Under the pieces are notes generated by a model. The model saw nothing but the letters and a program-made list of their open reading frames with translations, was not told the DNA's origin and did not search any database. DNA of 64,000 bases from Schistosoma mansoni. Lineage: Eukaryota > Platyhelminthes > Trematoda > Strigeidida > Schistosomatidae. Shown here in pieces: positions 11,618 through 24,140 of the stretch. Where the stretch lies: contig NW_017386139.1 of NCBI RefSeq assembly GCF_000237925.1, positions 46,221 to 110,220 of the forward strand, in the 5' to 3' direction. Position numbers and translations under genes: made by a program. The stretch's first letter is position 1; every line of letters begins with the position of its first letter.

Positions 11618-11779
11618 TTATTTTGAAGGCGGTAAATGTCCAAAATTAAAAATCAATTGTTCAAGGAATACAAACGTTAATACAGTATGCGGCGCTAAAC
11701 GGATGAATGATGGAATAAGACCTTTGAAAAAAGATAATGGACCAGTAACTGCAAGATCTACAGCACAGCTAATCAGATC
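11618..11779 (-). CDS. SLC25A10: Dicarboxylate carrier exon 5 (terminal)
   Basis: 162 nt including the TAA at 11618-11620. Encodes 'DLISCAVDLAVTGPLSFFKG', 'LIPSFIRLAPHTVLTFVFLE' and a short tail. This is the last amphipathic segment and helix 6 of the carrier. The acceptor is tgttccag. Confidence 0.95.
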   Translation of the reverse strand, partial: DLISCAVDLAVTGPLSFFKGLIPSFIRLAPHTVLTFVFLEQLIFNFGHLPPSK

Positions 11780-14700
11780 CTGGAACATAAGAATAAAAAT
11801 AAAGGCAATAATTCAGTCGACTATCTGAAGTAGATCTGTAGTATTTAAGATATTATAGTGCAAGAAATGTACTCGTAAGACAGATATAGCCTCTGTTTAA
11901 AAAACGGATATATATATATATATCTCACTGTCAGGGTTTCAGCGTACAATTCTGTCGTACTCTTAGTAGAACAGAGGTTCAGCAACATGAACTTACTTAG
12001 GCTGAGTGTAGATGGTGATTTTGTACATGTCACTAAACTAGAACATCAGTCTAGACATATCTTGCGTCCAAGAAACTCACAAAACGTTTACTAATTCTAT
12101 GTGAAAAGAGTGAGAAATGATCAGTTTGTGACACAGAGTAGTTTCATTGAATTAAAATATGTTTCGCCGTAAAGACTCCTTGGATGAATTCTGAACAATG
12201 AGTGAAACGCAGTGACTTCAGATACCAGATATATCTCAAAACAGAAGCTATTTTCGATCTGTCTGTAGTTCGCAGGAGGATTTTTAATAGATAGTAAGAT
12301 GAACATTTTAGGTGGATAAAATCTATCTTGATAGTGGTCTCAACCGAAATGCAACTTTTAATTTTTACCATAATTATTAATTATCTTTCTACATTGTCAT
12401 TTCCCGACCGTTGCTGCTACCTTGACGTCATGGTCGGGCTTGCCTATCGTGATAAACCAATCAGGTTATGCTGAATGGAACAATCATCCCTCAAGGTCCT
12501 ACCATGTCAGGCAGATCGGTTGAAAAACGGCAAGATTGAAAGCAGCAAACTCAAGGTCCGAAGGCGAAGTCGCAGTGTTAACTGTACAGAGTTGTGACAG
12601 CAGCAATCAATCTCCCTCTCAAATTCCTATTATTCCTCCTACATCGACTTTCAACTCTAAACTTCCTCTTTTGACTTCCTCCTCAAGTATCACCATGGTC
12701 AAAGATTCTAGTGCGCCAAACAATGTTCCAGATCAACTGAAACCTCGTTCCAAACTATGAACCGATGCGTATATGTGCCTGGTCCTACGTTGCAGCTGAC
12801 TGACTGACATTGTCATTTCATTGTCCGTACATCTCTTACTGTCAAATTGTACTGAGATTTATTTGTTCTATAGATGGAAAAACACAGATCTGTTTTTATT
12901 TTGATCGTAAAACAGTATAGGTTCATACAAATGAATAAAATAAACAAGTTAGTCAAGAAATAAGAAGCTGTCACTTTTCATCCTCGACCAACACAAACCT
13001 TTATGAGTAGTGATAACTGGAGAAATAAAACGGTTATCATTCGATAAAGAAGTAAATACACACATACACTTCAACATACCACATTGAAAAGTTCATTTGT
13101 AAAGTGTCGGAATGCAAGGACGGTGGATTATCAGAATGGTAAAAAACTTCAGTAAATATATAAGTTACTGATGTATATAAACGAGGAAAGTGTGCAGAAT
13201 TAAACTGCTTTTAATACTTCAAAAGTTAAATAAAGCCTTTCTTCACAAACATATAACTTATGATCAGTTCAACATTATAAATTTCGGACTGGAACACGTA
13301 TGAATTATTTATAATATCTAAAATCCCAAAATTATACAAATATATGTATATGGAGAAGTGTTCACAAATTATTGATTACTTAAGAAAGTCATTTAAGTTA
13401 ACAATCATATGGAAAATAAAAAAAAACGAGTAATGGAACTTACGGAATACTTTCCAGGAGGAGCATTCATTAAACGAGTTTTCATTACATCAAATGGTTG
13501 GGTAATAAAAGTTGCAACGCCAGCCTAAATAACAGTAAATAAGATCATATTGACAGCCATATAATGAACAGAGAGTTTGGTACAACCAACTTTTGTAAAA
13601 AGCACTACTTATTTTTATTAACAGATACCGACGGTTTTTAGATTTATAAACTATGTTATGCATTACACCCTATTATATGAAATCTTGCAATACTCAAATT
13701 ATTGTGAAACTGACAAATTTTAACTCATGGACTAGTGATAGAAAATTAGATGCATAATCCAATAAACTGCAACTATACACATATGTTTACAGTATTACAA
13801 AATATCAAATACTTTACATTTAGACTATAATGATTTTCAAAATGATTGTCGTTACACAATTTAAAGCATTGGTGGATGTCTGGTATTACACTGAGATCTC
13901 GCAGTAAATAAAATACCAGTCTGTCTTGAAATCCAGTGTAGCAGAGTTTCTTAGTGGAGTATTCCTCACGATCACAGAAAATAAGCACTTAGAGGACCCA
14001 ATTGATATGGCTGAGAATAGATCACAACGGCGCCGATGCAATCATAATTCATCCTTCATTTTCTAAATCCTGAACATCTTAAAAATTCTGACGGTTCTAG
14101 GTTCTATGTTTGATAAGATAAACGGCGTATATTCCTGAGTAAAAAATAAAAATAAAACAATACAACTTAGTGACTGAGTACAGCTTTGTGTACTAGGCTT
14201 TCATCCACATCTAACATTTGAAGGTAAAGGATCTTACTGCGGTATTCTAAGAACCTGTAAATTAATAACACTTATATATAATAACCAATAAACAGATTAG
14301 GGAGACTATGGACACATAAGAAAACAGTTACGTTATGTGTAGTAGATACTCGATAAATATTTTCTTTAACACCTTACTTTAGCTATATAATAGTAGTAGT
14401 AGAAGTAATGGTCATAGAGTGAGTTCATTAGGAGACAAAAACAATTGACTGAAGATGTACCTTTACCTCTACATTAAATCCCTAACTCCTATAGCATAAC
14501 GATTAAGAAAGTTATGTAAACGGAAAAACAAATTTCTTTAAGAATAACTAATGCACTATTAAGCTATAGACAAAACATAAACCAGCATTTTAAATTTAGT
14601 AGGTTAACAACGGTTACTTTCTTTCTTCCAAACGATCTATCACTCTATAAACACTTCAGATCAACTAAAATCAATCATGATGTTGACACGAAGCATCAAA

Positions 14701-17700
14701 AGATGGCCAATGACACTATTGATAAGCAAGATTTGATCTTAATTCAATAACAAGGGTTCCACCTGGTCCGAAGTAGGTTGAGAAAAAAATTAAAATATGA
14801 TATAATGGTTGAAAGTCGAGTACTTAAATTTCCAAGAAATTGACCATTTATCGTTATTATTTCATTGCATAGTCGGTTATTTTGTTTGAATTAGAACTCA
14901 TAAGGACTTAATAGAAATAACTGAATAGTAGTTTAATATTCTTTTGATGAAGAAGTATTTAATTACTACATAATAACAGAACGATAATAATAAATAGAAC
15001 AAAGTTGATAAACAGATACAGTTGCAATCTGAACAATTGGTTATGAGACACAGGTTGATGTGAACTTCAGCTACCTGTTGGCCTTTATCAAATAGAAAAT
15101 TAACAATTACAGACTGATACACTATCTTGTAAGACTGTAACTACCTGTTGCAACTGTTACAATACCTGTTTTCTGATCCAAATTAAAAAAGTACTTAATG
15201 TTTACGATAACAAATATACATAAATTAATACTTACCAAAATAAATAAAAATGAATATTTTTAAACAATTACTTACTGCACTAGAACTTGCAATCAAATGC
15301 GTTAAAGGTTTGTCTTCAAATCCACCAGAGTTAATAAGCATGATTTTAAATTTATCATAAAAAGCTAATTGTCCTAATGTCATAAATGCAGCTCGAGAAG
15401 CAGTCATACTGACTCCATTGAATAATTTGATTCCACCTTCATGACGAACTACACGAATTAATCCATCGATACAATTTTTGTAGCTAATATATAATATAAA
15501 TGGTTTTTTTAATTAAATAGGAAGTGGATGAATCATTTGTAAGTTATTAGTAGTAATAACAATAAGCTAATACACATTTAAGCTATATATGTTACGAGTG
15601 TCCTGGGTAAGAGTGAGACTGGTGCAGTAGTTTGAGACTGAAATACATAAAATTTCAACCATCAAGTTACATGTTCGAACCTAGCTATACCAAATTAAGT
15701 CTGTGTAGTATAATCAGCACTCATATAAAAGTAGGGTGTCAAGTCGAGTATATGAAGTTTTACTCAGTTGTAGAGTTCTTAATTTTCAATTCTGTTTGAA
15801 GCATAAGGTTATTTTACATTAAACAATACGAACTCATTTAAAAAACTGAAGTGATTTCGATCTAGGCGTTTGATTGAGTTGAAGAAGCCATGAGTTACAA
15901 GGGCAAAATGTCCATATTAAATTTATTTTGTGTTTGTTATTTGCTTACCTGTGAACAAGTTCAGTCTAAATTTGTAGATTTGGATATATAGGGAAAAAAA
16001 TTTGGAAAATGAAATAGGTTACGTAACTTCAGCACATAAAACGCCAAAATCTAAACAGAACTCTGTATGTGTTACTATACTATGGAAACAAAATAAAATA
16101 AACTGACTATTTGAACAAACAACTATACCTAAAAACATATCGGGAATGAGAGAAATATTGGTTGAAATATAGCTAATGTAAACAAATGAAATACATGGAC
16201 GATGCACTGTACTATAATGTTGTAAACACATATAGAGTACAATTAGTAAAACGATATCTTGGTTACCATATAGCGACTAACTAGGATATACCACTTAGTT
16301 TTATGAAATATACAAGAGTAACTATTTAAGTTCTTATGTGATGTATAACATGAATGAAATTGGTTAACCAGAATACCAACTTTCCACATGAACAGTCAGC
16401 AAAACTTTCCGAAGTAGTGCCGAACCATCCACAATGTCAATGGCGAACCTCCAGCCTCATATAAGACCTTCAGCTCTAAATGGCAATATAGCTCAACGGA
16501 TTACATTGATACTGGTGGTTGCTTTTCAGTGTTCTCAAGGGCCATTGTCATTGGAACATTGTAAGGCATGTAGCCATTGCTAACAGTAATGAGTTTTACT
16601 GTCGTGTAAGCGGAATGGGTCAACTTTGGCCTGTTCATGCTGTGCATAATTGATTTACGCGATCACTGATCGGAATAATTATACATGTGATGTAAATGTG
16701 TATATGAATGGTGCAAATGGTCCACCAGGGTGCTCGGTACCTGTATGGTTGCGCCATAGCATTGAGCTGTACTATCCAGATTGTAGCGTTGAAAACCATA
16801 TAGTATCTGGGGCGGGATTGAGCTATACTGCTCTTGTTAAGCCTGAGAGCGGTGTATGGCTCTCTTGTTAAATGGGATTGAGCTGTACTGTTTGGGTTGT
16901 CGCGTGAAAGTCTGGATGGTCTCTGATTCTCCTGAAAACCAATGCAAAATTACCCTGACCCAGAAGGGCATATTATATAACTATGATGTATAACATAGTT
17001 TAGCACCATAAATTCACTTATACTTCAGTAACAGTAATAGAACTTTCCATTTGTAGGTTAAAAAATATTCAGCAAGTTTTAATAAGAAATATCAAATGAA
17101 ATTTAAGACTAAATCAAATATTTATCAGTTTAAACCACATATAAGTGATGATAAGAGATAAAAATAAGTGAAAATGTCGAGGAACAAACGCAAAAACATA
17201 CTTCAGCAGACGCGTACGTCTATTTGTATATTGGACTAAGATGTACACCGATTGTGGGGCAGGTAAGCTAATTACTCTACAAGATAATCTAAATGTCACT
17301 GGACGAAACACTTTTCGAAGCCCTGACTGACCAAGTAAAAGGATAACGCCTAGATCTTTGAGGCATCATAATATAGTTATGTACAAGCCACCTTACAAAT
17401 AAAATTAGAAGAAAGATTTTTTTAAACAAAACGAATCAAAATAAATAACTCACTTTCGTCGTTCATTTATAGGAAGTTTCATATCATTTTGCATTCTAAA
17501 AAAAAATAATGAGACGATCAATTTACGATCTACTATTGACAGCAAAAACAAGTTCAAGCCAACCAAAGAAGCCTACATCAAAAATACACGCAAAAGTACA
17601 CTGAAAATCTTTTCTAACATGTGACAGAAATATCAGGCATTAATAGAGGCAGTTCAAACAGTGTAATTATATTTCCTTAATTTAGTTATTATTAAAGCAC

Positions 17701-20700
17701 ATCAAAATAAATAGAACTTTCAGTGTTCCAAGTAAATATCGACACTGGAAGCAACATAGACAAATAATATCTATCAGTCGTAAAAAGAAATAGACTGTGT
17801 TACTTTGTTTTTCAAGCTGTTTTTTCATAGATGAACAATGTCACACTATTGTCTTCAGTGTAACGCTTCATGGAGATACTCAAATGTTTCTATAACAAGC
17901 CATCAATCATTTAACTATCACTGCCATTATAGTAGGAAATTTAAGTACAGTTAAACACGAAACTTATTATGATAGGCCTTTAATAGCCAGAAATATTACA
18001 TGACCCTATATTATTAGTTATGAAAACATTCCAAGTATTTATTGTCCCAGTGCAGTAAGACTAAGATATATCTCAAGAAAGATGGATCGAAGAAACAAAT
18101 TTATGGTGATCTAGTAGGAATATTCAAACCAGCAATGAGTAAAATAATAACCTTAAATCATATTCAAAACTTTATCCTGAACATAAATTCCAACTTTATT
18201 CAATACTTTTATCTCAGCTTGTAGCACATTCAGTTCACAAAATTCGAAAGAATCCCTAGGCCTTTTTAGCTATATTGAGATAAAAAATGAATACTATATA
18301 ACTATTCAATAGCAGAAGTAGGCTGCTACATTATAATTTTGAGCTGAATTATACGTCATCAATCAGTGCATGTTATGTAGATGGATTGTCACAAATTATA
18401 GATAACCAAAACTCGTTGGAGAAAGATATTATTATCTCATTAGTTCTCCTAGAACGTGAAATAAGAGGGGTGATTTATTTATTTATTTTAACACATAAAC
18501 ATTGGTACAGGGGGGCACCAGATATATATGCGCCACACAAAACAATGAGAAGAGAAAAAAGAGGGTAAGGTGAACATAAGAAAAAAAGAAGACAACGATA
18601 ACAACCACAGATTAGTGTATGTTAGTGTAATAATAAGAATAATAGTGGGGGAAACAGAAATGGACAACCACAAGAACTCTTTTAGTTAACAAAGTTATAA
18701 TTACTCTTATTGAAGAAAGTAAATAAAGATTACAGCAAGATCGCCATTGACCTCTATTCTGAGCCATATCTGATAACGTCTCAAGACAATGTGTTGCACC
18801 ATTTCTAGGACCACAGACAGGGATTTATGAAGGACCAACAAAAGCCAGTCCTTTGCAGCTTTATTTCATACCACGACACCATGTTATACACTGACCATCT
18901 CTCCGTCTTTTCCAACCAGTTCCAGCGTCGGCAAATAATACACGACGTGGAAGTCTCTGGGACGACATTCGTAGAAAATGTCCAAGCCCCCGAAGTCGAT
19001 GTTTCAAGATGGTGACACCAACTGGATTATTGTCTCTGCGCCCGAACACACGATGCCGAACCTCTGCATTACTAACATGGTTTTGACACTGGATGTCAGC
19101 AATCGATGATCAAACATAGAGAGTCGTCTAACATCCTCAACTCTGAGAGGCGAAGATATGATCAATACATCCTCCACCAGAACGAAAACCGGTCTCCTCC
19201 TCGCGAGTCAATCTTTCTCGGGTTTCCAACAATCTGCGAATTATGACAGAAGTCAATAGTTTGGACACAGTCAAAGGTGGACTTATCCCCCGATAGTTGT
19301 TACACGAACGACGTGAACCGTTTTAAAGATAGGGACAACTATTGACTCATTCCATGATTTTGGAACACTCTCTAGCTTCCAGACCTTTGTAAACAACCCA
19401 GTCAATTCCTTAGCCAGAAAGTCACCACCATCTTTAAAAAGAGCCAGAAATAAGTCATCTGGGTCTGGTGATTTGTAGCACTTTAAGAGTTGGAGTTCTT
19501 TGCGGAATTCCGCCTTATTTGGTGGAGCAGTCGTCATCGGCCATGGAGGGCAAGACAATCTGATCGATGTTGCCGAAGCAGCAGGCCAGTTGAACTGCTC
19601 CTCAAGCAATTCTGCCCACCTTCCAAGATGTCGATGCATGTTACTGGTTTGCATCCCGTCGTCCTCACAAATTGTTTCACTCACACCACACTTCTTGCTT
19701 CCAGTGACTCGGATGAGTTGGAAGGGCTTCCGGCAGTTACCAGATGCAGCTGCTGCTTCCAACTCATTAGCACGTTCCGATCACCAGGCTTTTCGGTACC
19801 TACGCAAGCTTTGCCCAATTTCATTACGTAACAGCCTTCGTTTGTGGTCAAAATCACAGTCATCCGGAGTAGACCGACGGGCTCCAATGAGTTGTAAGAA
19901 GCCTGAAGAAACCCAGTTCTTATAAGCGGGACATTTCACGAAGGCACAAGCGGCTTTACTCGCCATTTTCATGGCATCATGCACTTGCAACCAATGCTCA
20001 TCTACACTTTCCGGTGGGATGGTAGTTAGCCTATAACTAGCTCGGTTCGATACTTACTTGCAACAGAAGTTGCAACCAATTTACTGACATCAATCCGTGT
20101 CCACCAGCCCGGTTAAAACACCAGACATTCGCTTTTCGTCCTCTCAGTTTTGCAAACAACACCCCCACCACGAGAAGGCAGTGAATAGGACTTCCATGGC
20201 AGAGGCCGTATACGCGTGGCCGTGTGAGAGCATTTCTAGAGGGAGAGTGGTCCCTCCCCAGTCTCAGCTGTACCAGGGCGTTTGGAGGCCTACAGGTAAT
20301 TTCATTGGTCTCAGTTTAGAGACTGTTGCAGAAATTACACTGCAAAGAACAGATACTACACATGATCTTAGCTCAGAGAGCCGAGAAGCGATGAGCATGC
20401 TAATAGCATCAGAAACCATAATGACAGCATTATCATGAATTCATTAACAGTAACGGTTAGAAAAAATACCAGTGAATAGTAGACAGAGGATAAATCTTAT
20501 TTGAAATACAAGTTTTTCGAGACATATGTCCTTGTCTATCTACGACAATTATCTAATATTTGGTAAGCGTGTGGTTATCTTCCAAACCCCTCATATATAC
20601 TTCCTTTCTTATTAAATCTCAATATCATTGATATGATTATTATTTTAATTCCTTTGTTATTATCCTTACAGGTTTCACATCATTGTGTTGATGTTGTATT

Positions 20701-23700
20701 ACAAACTGGGCTAACGCATATTTGCGTTCAGCTCTATGGGCATTATGAGTGACTGAAAATAAGTAATTCGATTCTCCAGTAGAAAAAATATTCATTTAAA
20801 ATTCTTGAAACTACTTGCGTTATTCGGGGTACGTCTTGACAAATAAAATACTACATTTTGAGGAATTTACCTCAAAAAATTTGTGAACTATAGGTTTTTA
20901 GGGTCCTATCACCTTTTATCTTGTTAGTAATAGGTATATTCTAAACGTTCGTGGCTACTGGCTTTTATTATTGGAGCATTAAGACATTTTGGTACAGTTG
21001 AAAATGGATAGAAATCAACCTTTTCTTAATTAATCGTGGATACATAGACTCTGCCGATAAGTTTTGTGAACCCCGCTTATGTGACTGGGATATCTCACGC
21101 CAAATCGGTTAGGGGAAAGCAGATAATATCTAGTACCCAAACCGAACAGTAATCTGTGAAATTTAAGAAAATCGATTCTAGATAGACAGTGGACATACGC
21201 TCCAAGAGAAGCACGGAGTGGTTGGTGAATGAGCCCGTTTTGAAAACTGCTAACTATCATGATAACGAATTTTCGGATACTGTTTTCGATGATTGTTGGT
21301 TCAGGTCACCAGGTTGTCGCTTTCTTGGTTTCGAAATCCGATTCAATCAATCTGAAGTCAAGCGTTGTACTGGAGCGTCCATTACTCAAACTTCACACTG
21401 TTTCATCAGACTGGGCTTAGTCGTCATAGATTTATGCCATACTATGAAGATCAATATTCAGCATCCTTATTACCGTAAATAGGTTCCTTAACTACCACTT
21501 AAAACGTACGTCTTGTATAGAATTATACAAGGAACCCGAAGCCCCAACTATTCAGGCGTTGTTTGCAAACATCTTGAACGTGTGGTCTGTATCAGGGTTA
21601 CATAACAATTTGGGAGACTAAAAGGTCATCCTGAGCGGGTCATGGGGTCAAACTGGTTGTAGTCCTTTAATTACAACCACCTTGTCTGTTGCTGCAAAGG
21701 AGCGGTGAAGTTATGCAGAATTGTTTAGATATACTACTTGTTTATCTATATATCCATAGTGCCATGGAAATGACAAAGAGAGAAATCTGAGAGCAAATTG
21801 TATTCGGTACCTGAAACAATAATCTTCGCTCTAAACATGTGAACAAGGAGGTTTTGTTATGAGATAATGAGGACATAGCTTAGACCCAGCTAGATCAGGA
21901 CCCATAAGTATAGCATGTGTTTGAAAATAGTGAAATTAAAATAAGTAGCAAGATTTGCAGAAACCTGTGCTAATTTTCACATTTAATTATGAGTTGTTGA
22001 AAAGTTGGGACGTTCGTGTGCTTTAGTAGTTGAGAGGGTTCATGTGGAAGTGCAATAATCTAAACGAACCCATACCTGATGAAAGCTAGATTGGCATAAT
22101 CTAATCCTGACCATTTAAGGTTCCATCACTATGACAGCTTGGGTTTACGCATCCTGGTGGATAATACTTTGGTCCACCCGGTTCTGTTTCATGACTCGGA
22201 GATATGAATTTTTCAATGAATGGAGCCTAACTAATATTTCACATATTTGGCAGTAGCTAATTCTTGCTTGATTATTTGTGACAGAACGTTTTCCGATTAT
22301 CTGATTTATGCTAAAGCACCCGTTACGGTTGATTGAAAGTGTAAATGTGTAGGTGATATAATTTTGAGACAGGACCGTTGTTCAAAGTAAGGCATTGATA
22401 TCTTGGGATGGGTAAGGTTTTGGTATTCATGTGATAGGGAGGTTCTCAACTCCTCTAAACAATGTTCAAATTTAATGACAATAGCAAATATAATCCAGCC
22501 TTCCTTTGCCTTTTACTTGGTGTGGTGGAAAAAATGATGACGTATTTTATGTGATTGCCTTTTTATCCTATCTTGGAAAGTCTTTCCTATTTTTTACTAT
22601 GATATTTTCTGTTGGTTATGATCTTTGTATTGATGGTCATATTGCATCACCTTCATATTTAAAGCGTTACGTTTACTAGAAGCATATTATGAACTCCCAT
22701 ATTAAAAAGCTGAATCGCACGTCAATTTGTATACAGTTTAGGTTATCAAATTTGCCTTCAGATATACATAGTATACTTTTTCCATCAGGTTTTACTTTTA
22801 AGCAGTTCAAAATATCAAAGCACTTATAAACACAGATATTGTAAACTTTGCTACGAAACAACAATGTGTTGGCAGTATTCTAGCTGCACAATTATGGTGA
22901 TAATCATTTCATCAATAAGTTTTCTGCTGTTTTGATTACCTACAACATCTAACAAAAGTCCTAGCGGGACTAAGTTTAAATTTGAAACTTGACTCAACTC
23001 GAAAATGTCTCAACTATTGTTTGGTCAAACGCTGATGACAAACGAGATTTGAGGAGAAGGATACTGAAGTACAGGCTTGCTCTTTGAAGCAAAACGTGTT
23101 AATTTGGGAATACTGATATTTAATGAGCCACTGCTAGCTCACATAGGATTACCTTTTAAAGAGACTGAGGAGCTTCCAAAGATTACATGACGAAAATGAA
23201 GAAGGAAATAACAATAATTGCTTGAATCAATAAGAATCAGACAGAAGAGATTTTATTCTAGTATTTATCGAAACCTGGGTGAGAATTTTAAAATAGAATA
23301 AAATGACCTGGTTTTAGCCCAGAACTATCAGCTTTATGACTTCGACTTGAATTACGGTGATCATATAACTTTGCTATGGAGCACTCGACCGATATCTTAA
23401 ACGGTTCTTTACAGCTTATGTAACAAGAAAAGGTGAGATTAATCAAAGTAGTGAGAAAAATGTGGAAACGGGACTCAAGTATCAAGGCTATCTACATAGG
23501 GGAATATTGTATAACACTACATGATACTCATTTCATAGACTGGCTGCGTTGTTCCACAAACGATATTGGGTTAATATGCATAGCCCACTACGAACCCAAA
23601 TTAGCATCCGGATGGCTTTTTCAAAAATGCATTTACATTTCTAATAATATAGGTACAGACATATCATTTGTAAGAAAAACCAGGAAATAACCAACTAGCT

Positions 23701-24132
23701 GCTGAAACAGTTATACATAAAATAAAATCCCATCAAAGATGTACAATTTAATTACCTGACGTTAATCATGTCAGCTGGGTTACCAACAACACCGCCACAA
23801 AATCCAGAAGCCAAGGCTACTAATGAGCTTTCACTGAATGGCAAGGGGGCATTTTTAGACTGTTTATACGTTTCGTAAATTCCAAATCGAGTCATAGAAT
23901 ATGTAAGTTGTCTCAAGATCGAAGCACTTATTCCATTGTAAAACGCTAAAACTCCATCTTGTTTCCATACACGAATCCCCATACTAACCATCCCGAACTG
24001 CTTCTTTTGTTGAGTTTGTAAATGTACTTTGATAAGATCTAACGGATGAGTACATGCAGCTGCCATAGCGCTAGCTACTCCTCCAAAATACCACGATCCT
24101 ACCTTTTTCGAACGGTTATTCACGACGGACAT
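11618..24132 (-). CDS. SLC25A10: Mitochondrial dicarboxylate carrier (SLC25A10-like), five exons
   Basis: Inner-membrane carrier that exchanges malate, succinate and related dicarboxylates for phosphate, sulfate or thiosulfate. Coding exons in transcript order: 23756-24132, 17454-17495, 15276-15483, 13444-13524 and 11618-11779. They join in frame to 870 nt, giving 289 aa, the usual carrier length. The three mitochondrial-carrier signatures are present: HPLDLIK near residue 29, NPADMIN near 118 and QPFDVMK near 218. The C-terminal 'HTVLTFVFLEQL' is typical of this subfamily, and the NPADxxNVR form of the second motif is also known in animal dicarboxylate carriers, so its missing lysine is not decay. 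All introns are GT-AG. Introns host LINE A copy 2, a 632-bp insertion and a mini LINE B. The start is the first ATG of exon 1, preceded by an AG at 24139-24140 that could be a cis- or trans-splice acceptor. Confidence 0.95.
11869..12390. other. Intron 4 of the carrier gene, no feature seen
   Basis: AT-rich intronic sequence with a short TA run near 11910-11923. No protein-like frame was recognised. Confidence 0.5.
12404..12806 (+). mobile_element. Mini LINE family B (403 bp) with 13-bp target duplication
   Basis: The unit is flanked by exact 13-bp repeats acattgtcatttc (12391-12403 and 12807-12819), the mark of target-primed retrotransposition. It starts with the 'ttgctgctaccttgacgtca' block seen also at 42566 (minus), 44335 (minus) and 48846 (plus). 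It ends with 'gtgcctggtcctacgttg', the tail of the truncated LINE at 58670-59006. It therefore holds the two ends of LINE B without the reverse transcriptase and must have been mobilised in trans. A 74-codon frame at 12536-12760 lies inside. It sits antisense in intron 4 of the carrier gene. Confidence 0.8.
13444..13524 (-). CDS. SLC25A10: Dicarboxylate carrier exon 4
   Basis: 81 nt, phase 0 at both ends, encoding 'AGVATFITQPFDVMKTRLMN' and 'APPGKYS'. This is the third carrier signature with the PxDxxK motif intact. The acceptor ends ttatttag and the donor is GTAAGT. Confidence 0.94.
13525..15275. other. Intron 3 of the carrier gene
   Basis: 1.75 kb of AT-rich sequence with a few short trinucleotide runs (for example tagtag near 14390). 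No repeat boundary or coding frame was recognised. Confidence 0.5.
15276..15483 (-). CDS. SLC25A10: Dicarboxylate carrier exon 3
   Basis: 208 nt. It covers 'YKNCIDGLIRVVRHEGG', the loop and helix bearing 'GVSMTASRAAFMTLGQLAFY', and the start of the third repeat. The acceptor is tatattag; the donor is GTAAGT after 'ASSSA'. It ends in phase 0. Confidence 0.95.
16352..16983. mobile_element. 632-bp unclassified insertion with 13-bp target duplication
   Basis: Exact 13-bp repeats tgatgtataacat (16339-16351 and 16984-16996) flank the unit, which is richer in GC than the surrounding intron. Inside, 'ttgagctgtact' or 'ttgagctatact' recurs three times between 16767 and 16890, giving an internally repetitive right half. 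No transposase or RT frame is seen, so it looks like a non-autonomous retroposon. The family was not recognised. It lies between carrier exons 2 and 3. Confidence 0.7.
17454..17495 (-). CDS. SLC25A10: Dicarboxylate carrier exon 2 (42-nt micro-exon)
   Basis: Encodes 'MQNDMKLPINERR', matching the MQNDxKLP...RR segment of animal dicarboxylate carriers that follows NPADxxNVR. The acceptor is a long T tract ending in TAG; the donor is GTGAGT. One leading A completes Arg126 and two trailing bases AA combine with the C of exon 3 to give Asn. Length is a multiple of three. Confidence 0.93.
18474..20290 (-). mobile_element. RTE-like LINE family A, copy 2 (both ends present, internally deleted)
   Basis: The 3' tail (AAATAAATAAATA type, 18474-18490, then 'aacattggtaca.gggggcacc') and the 5' region (20097-20290) are both present. 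The endonuclease and the RT core are missing. The segment 19155-19340 matches copy 1 at 8250-8433, and 19705-20090 matches copy 1 at 8437-8810 almost base for base. A frame at 19283-19762 encodes the linker before the RT core, with 'LKCYKSPDPDDLFLALFKDG' and 'VWKLESVPKSWNESIVVPIF'. One internal junction near 19153 lacks about 730 bp relative to copy 1. It lies in carrier intron 1 in the same sense as the gene. Confidence 0.8.
19283..19762 (-). pseudogene. LINE A linker/RT N-terminal fragment
   Basis: 159 residues corresponding to the segment between endonuclease and reverse transcriptase of RTE elements, including 'GRWAELLEEQFNWPAA' and the conserved 'WNESIVVPIFK' that leads into the RT fingers. 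The frame then stops and the catalytic core is absent from this copy. Non-functional fragment. Confidence 0.7.
20300..23755. other. Carrier intron 1, decayed repeat-like sequence
   Basis: Composition between about 21030 and 22450 is richer in GC than usual here, and a 97-codon frame (21189-21482, plus) is open, but no family is recognisable. It may be an eroded transposon. The remainder is ordinary AT-rich intron. Confidence 0.4.
23756..24132 (-). CDS. SLC25A10: Dicarboxylate carrier exon 1
   Basis: 377 nt encoding the N terminus through the first carrier repeat and the second signature (residues 1-125 plus two bases of codon 126). It ends 'GTC AG' followed by the donor GTAATT, phase 2. Helices 1 to 3 of the carrier fold lie here; 'THPLDLIK' is the first matrix-gate motif. 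Confidence 0.95.
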
Positions 24133-24140
24133 TGAGATCT

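Noticed and set aside
21189-21482. 97-codon plus-strand frame in carrier intron 1
   Set aside because: It lies antisense in an intron in a GC-richer decayed block and has no family match.
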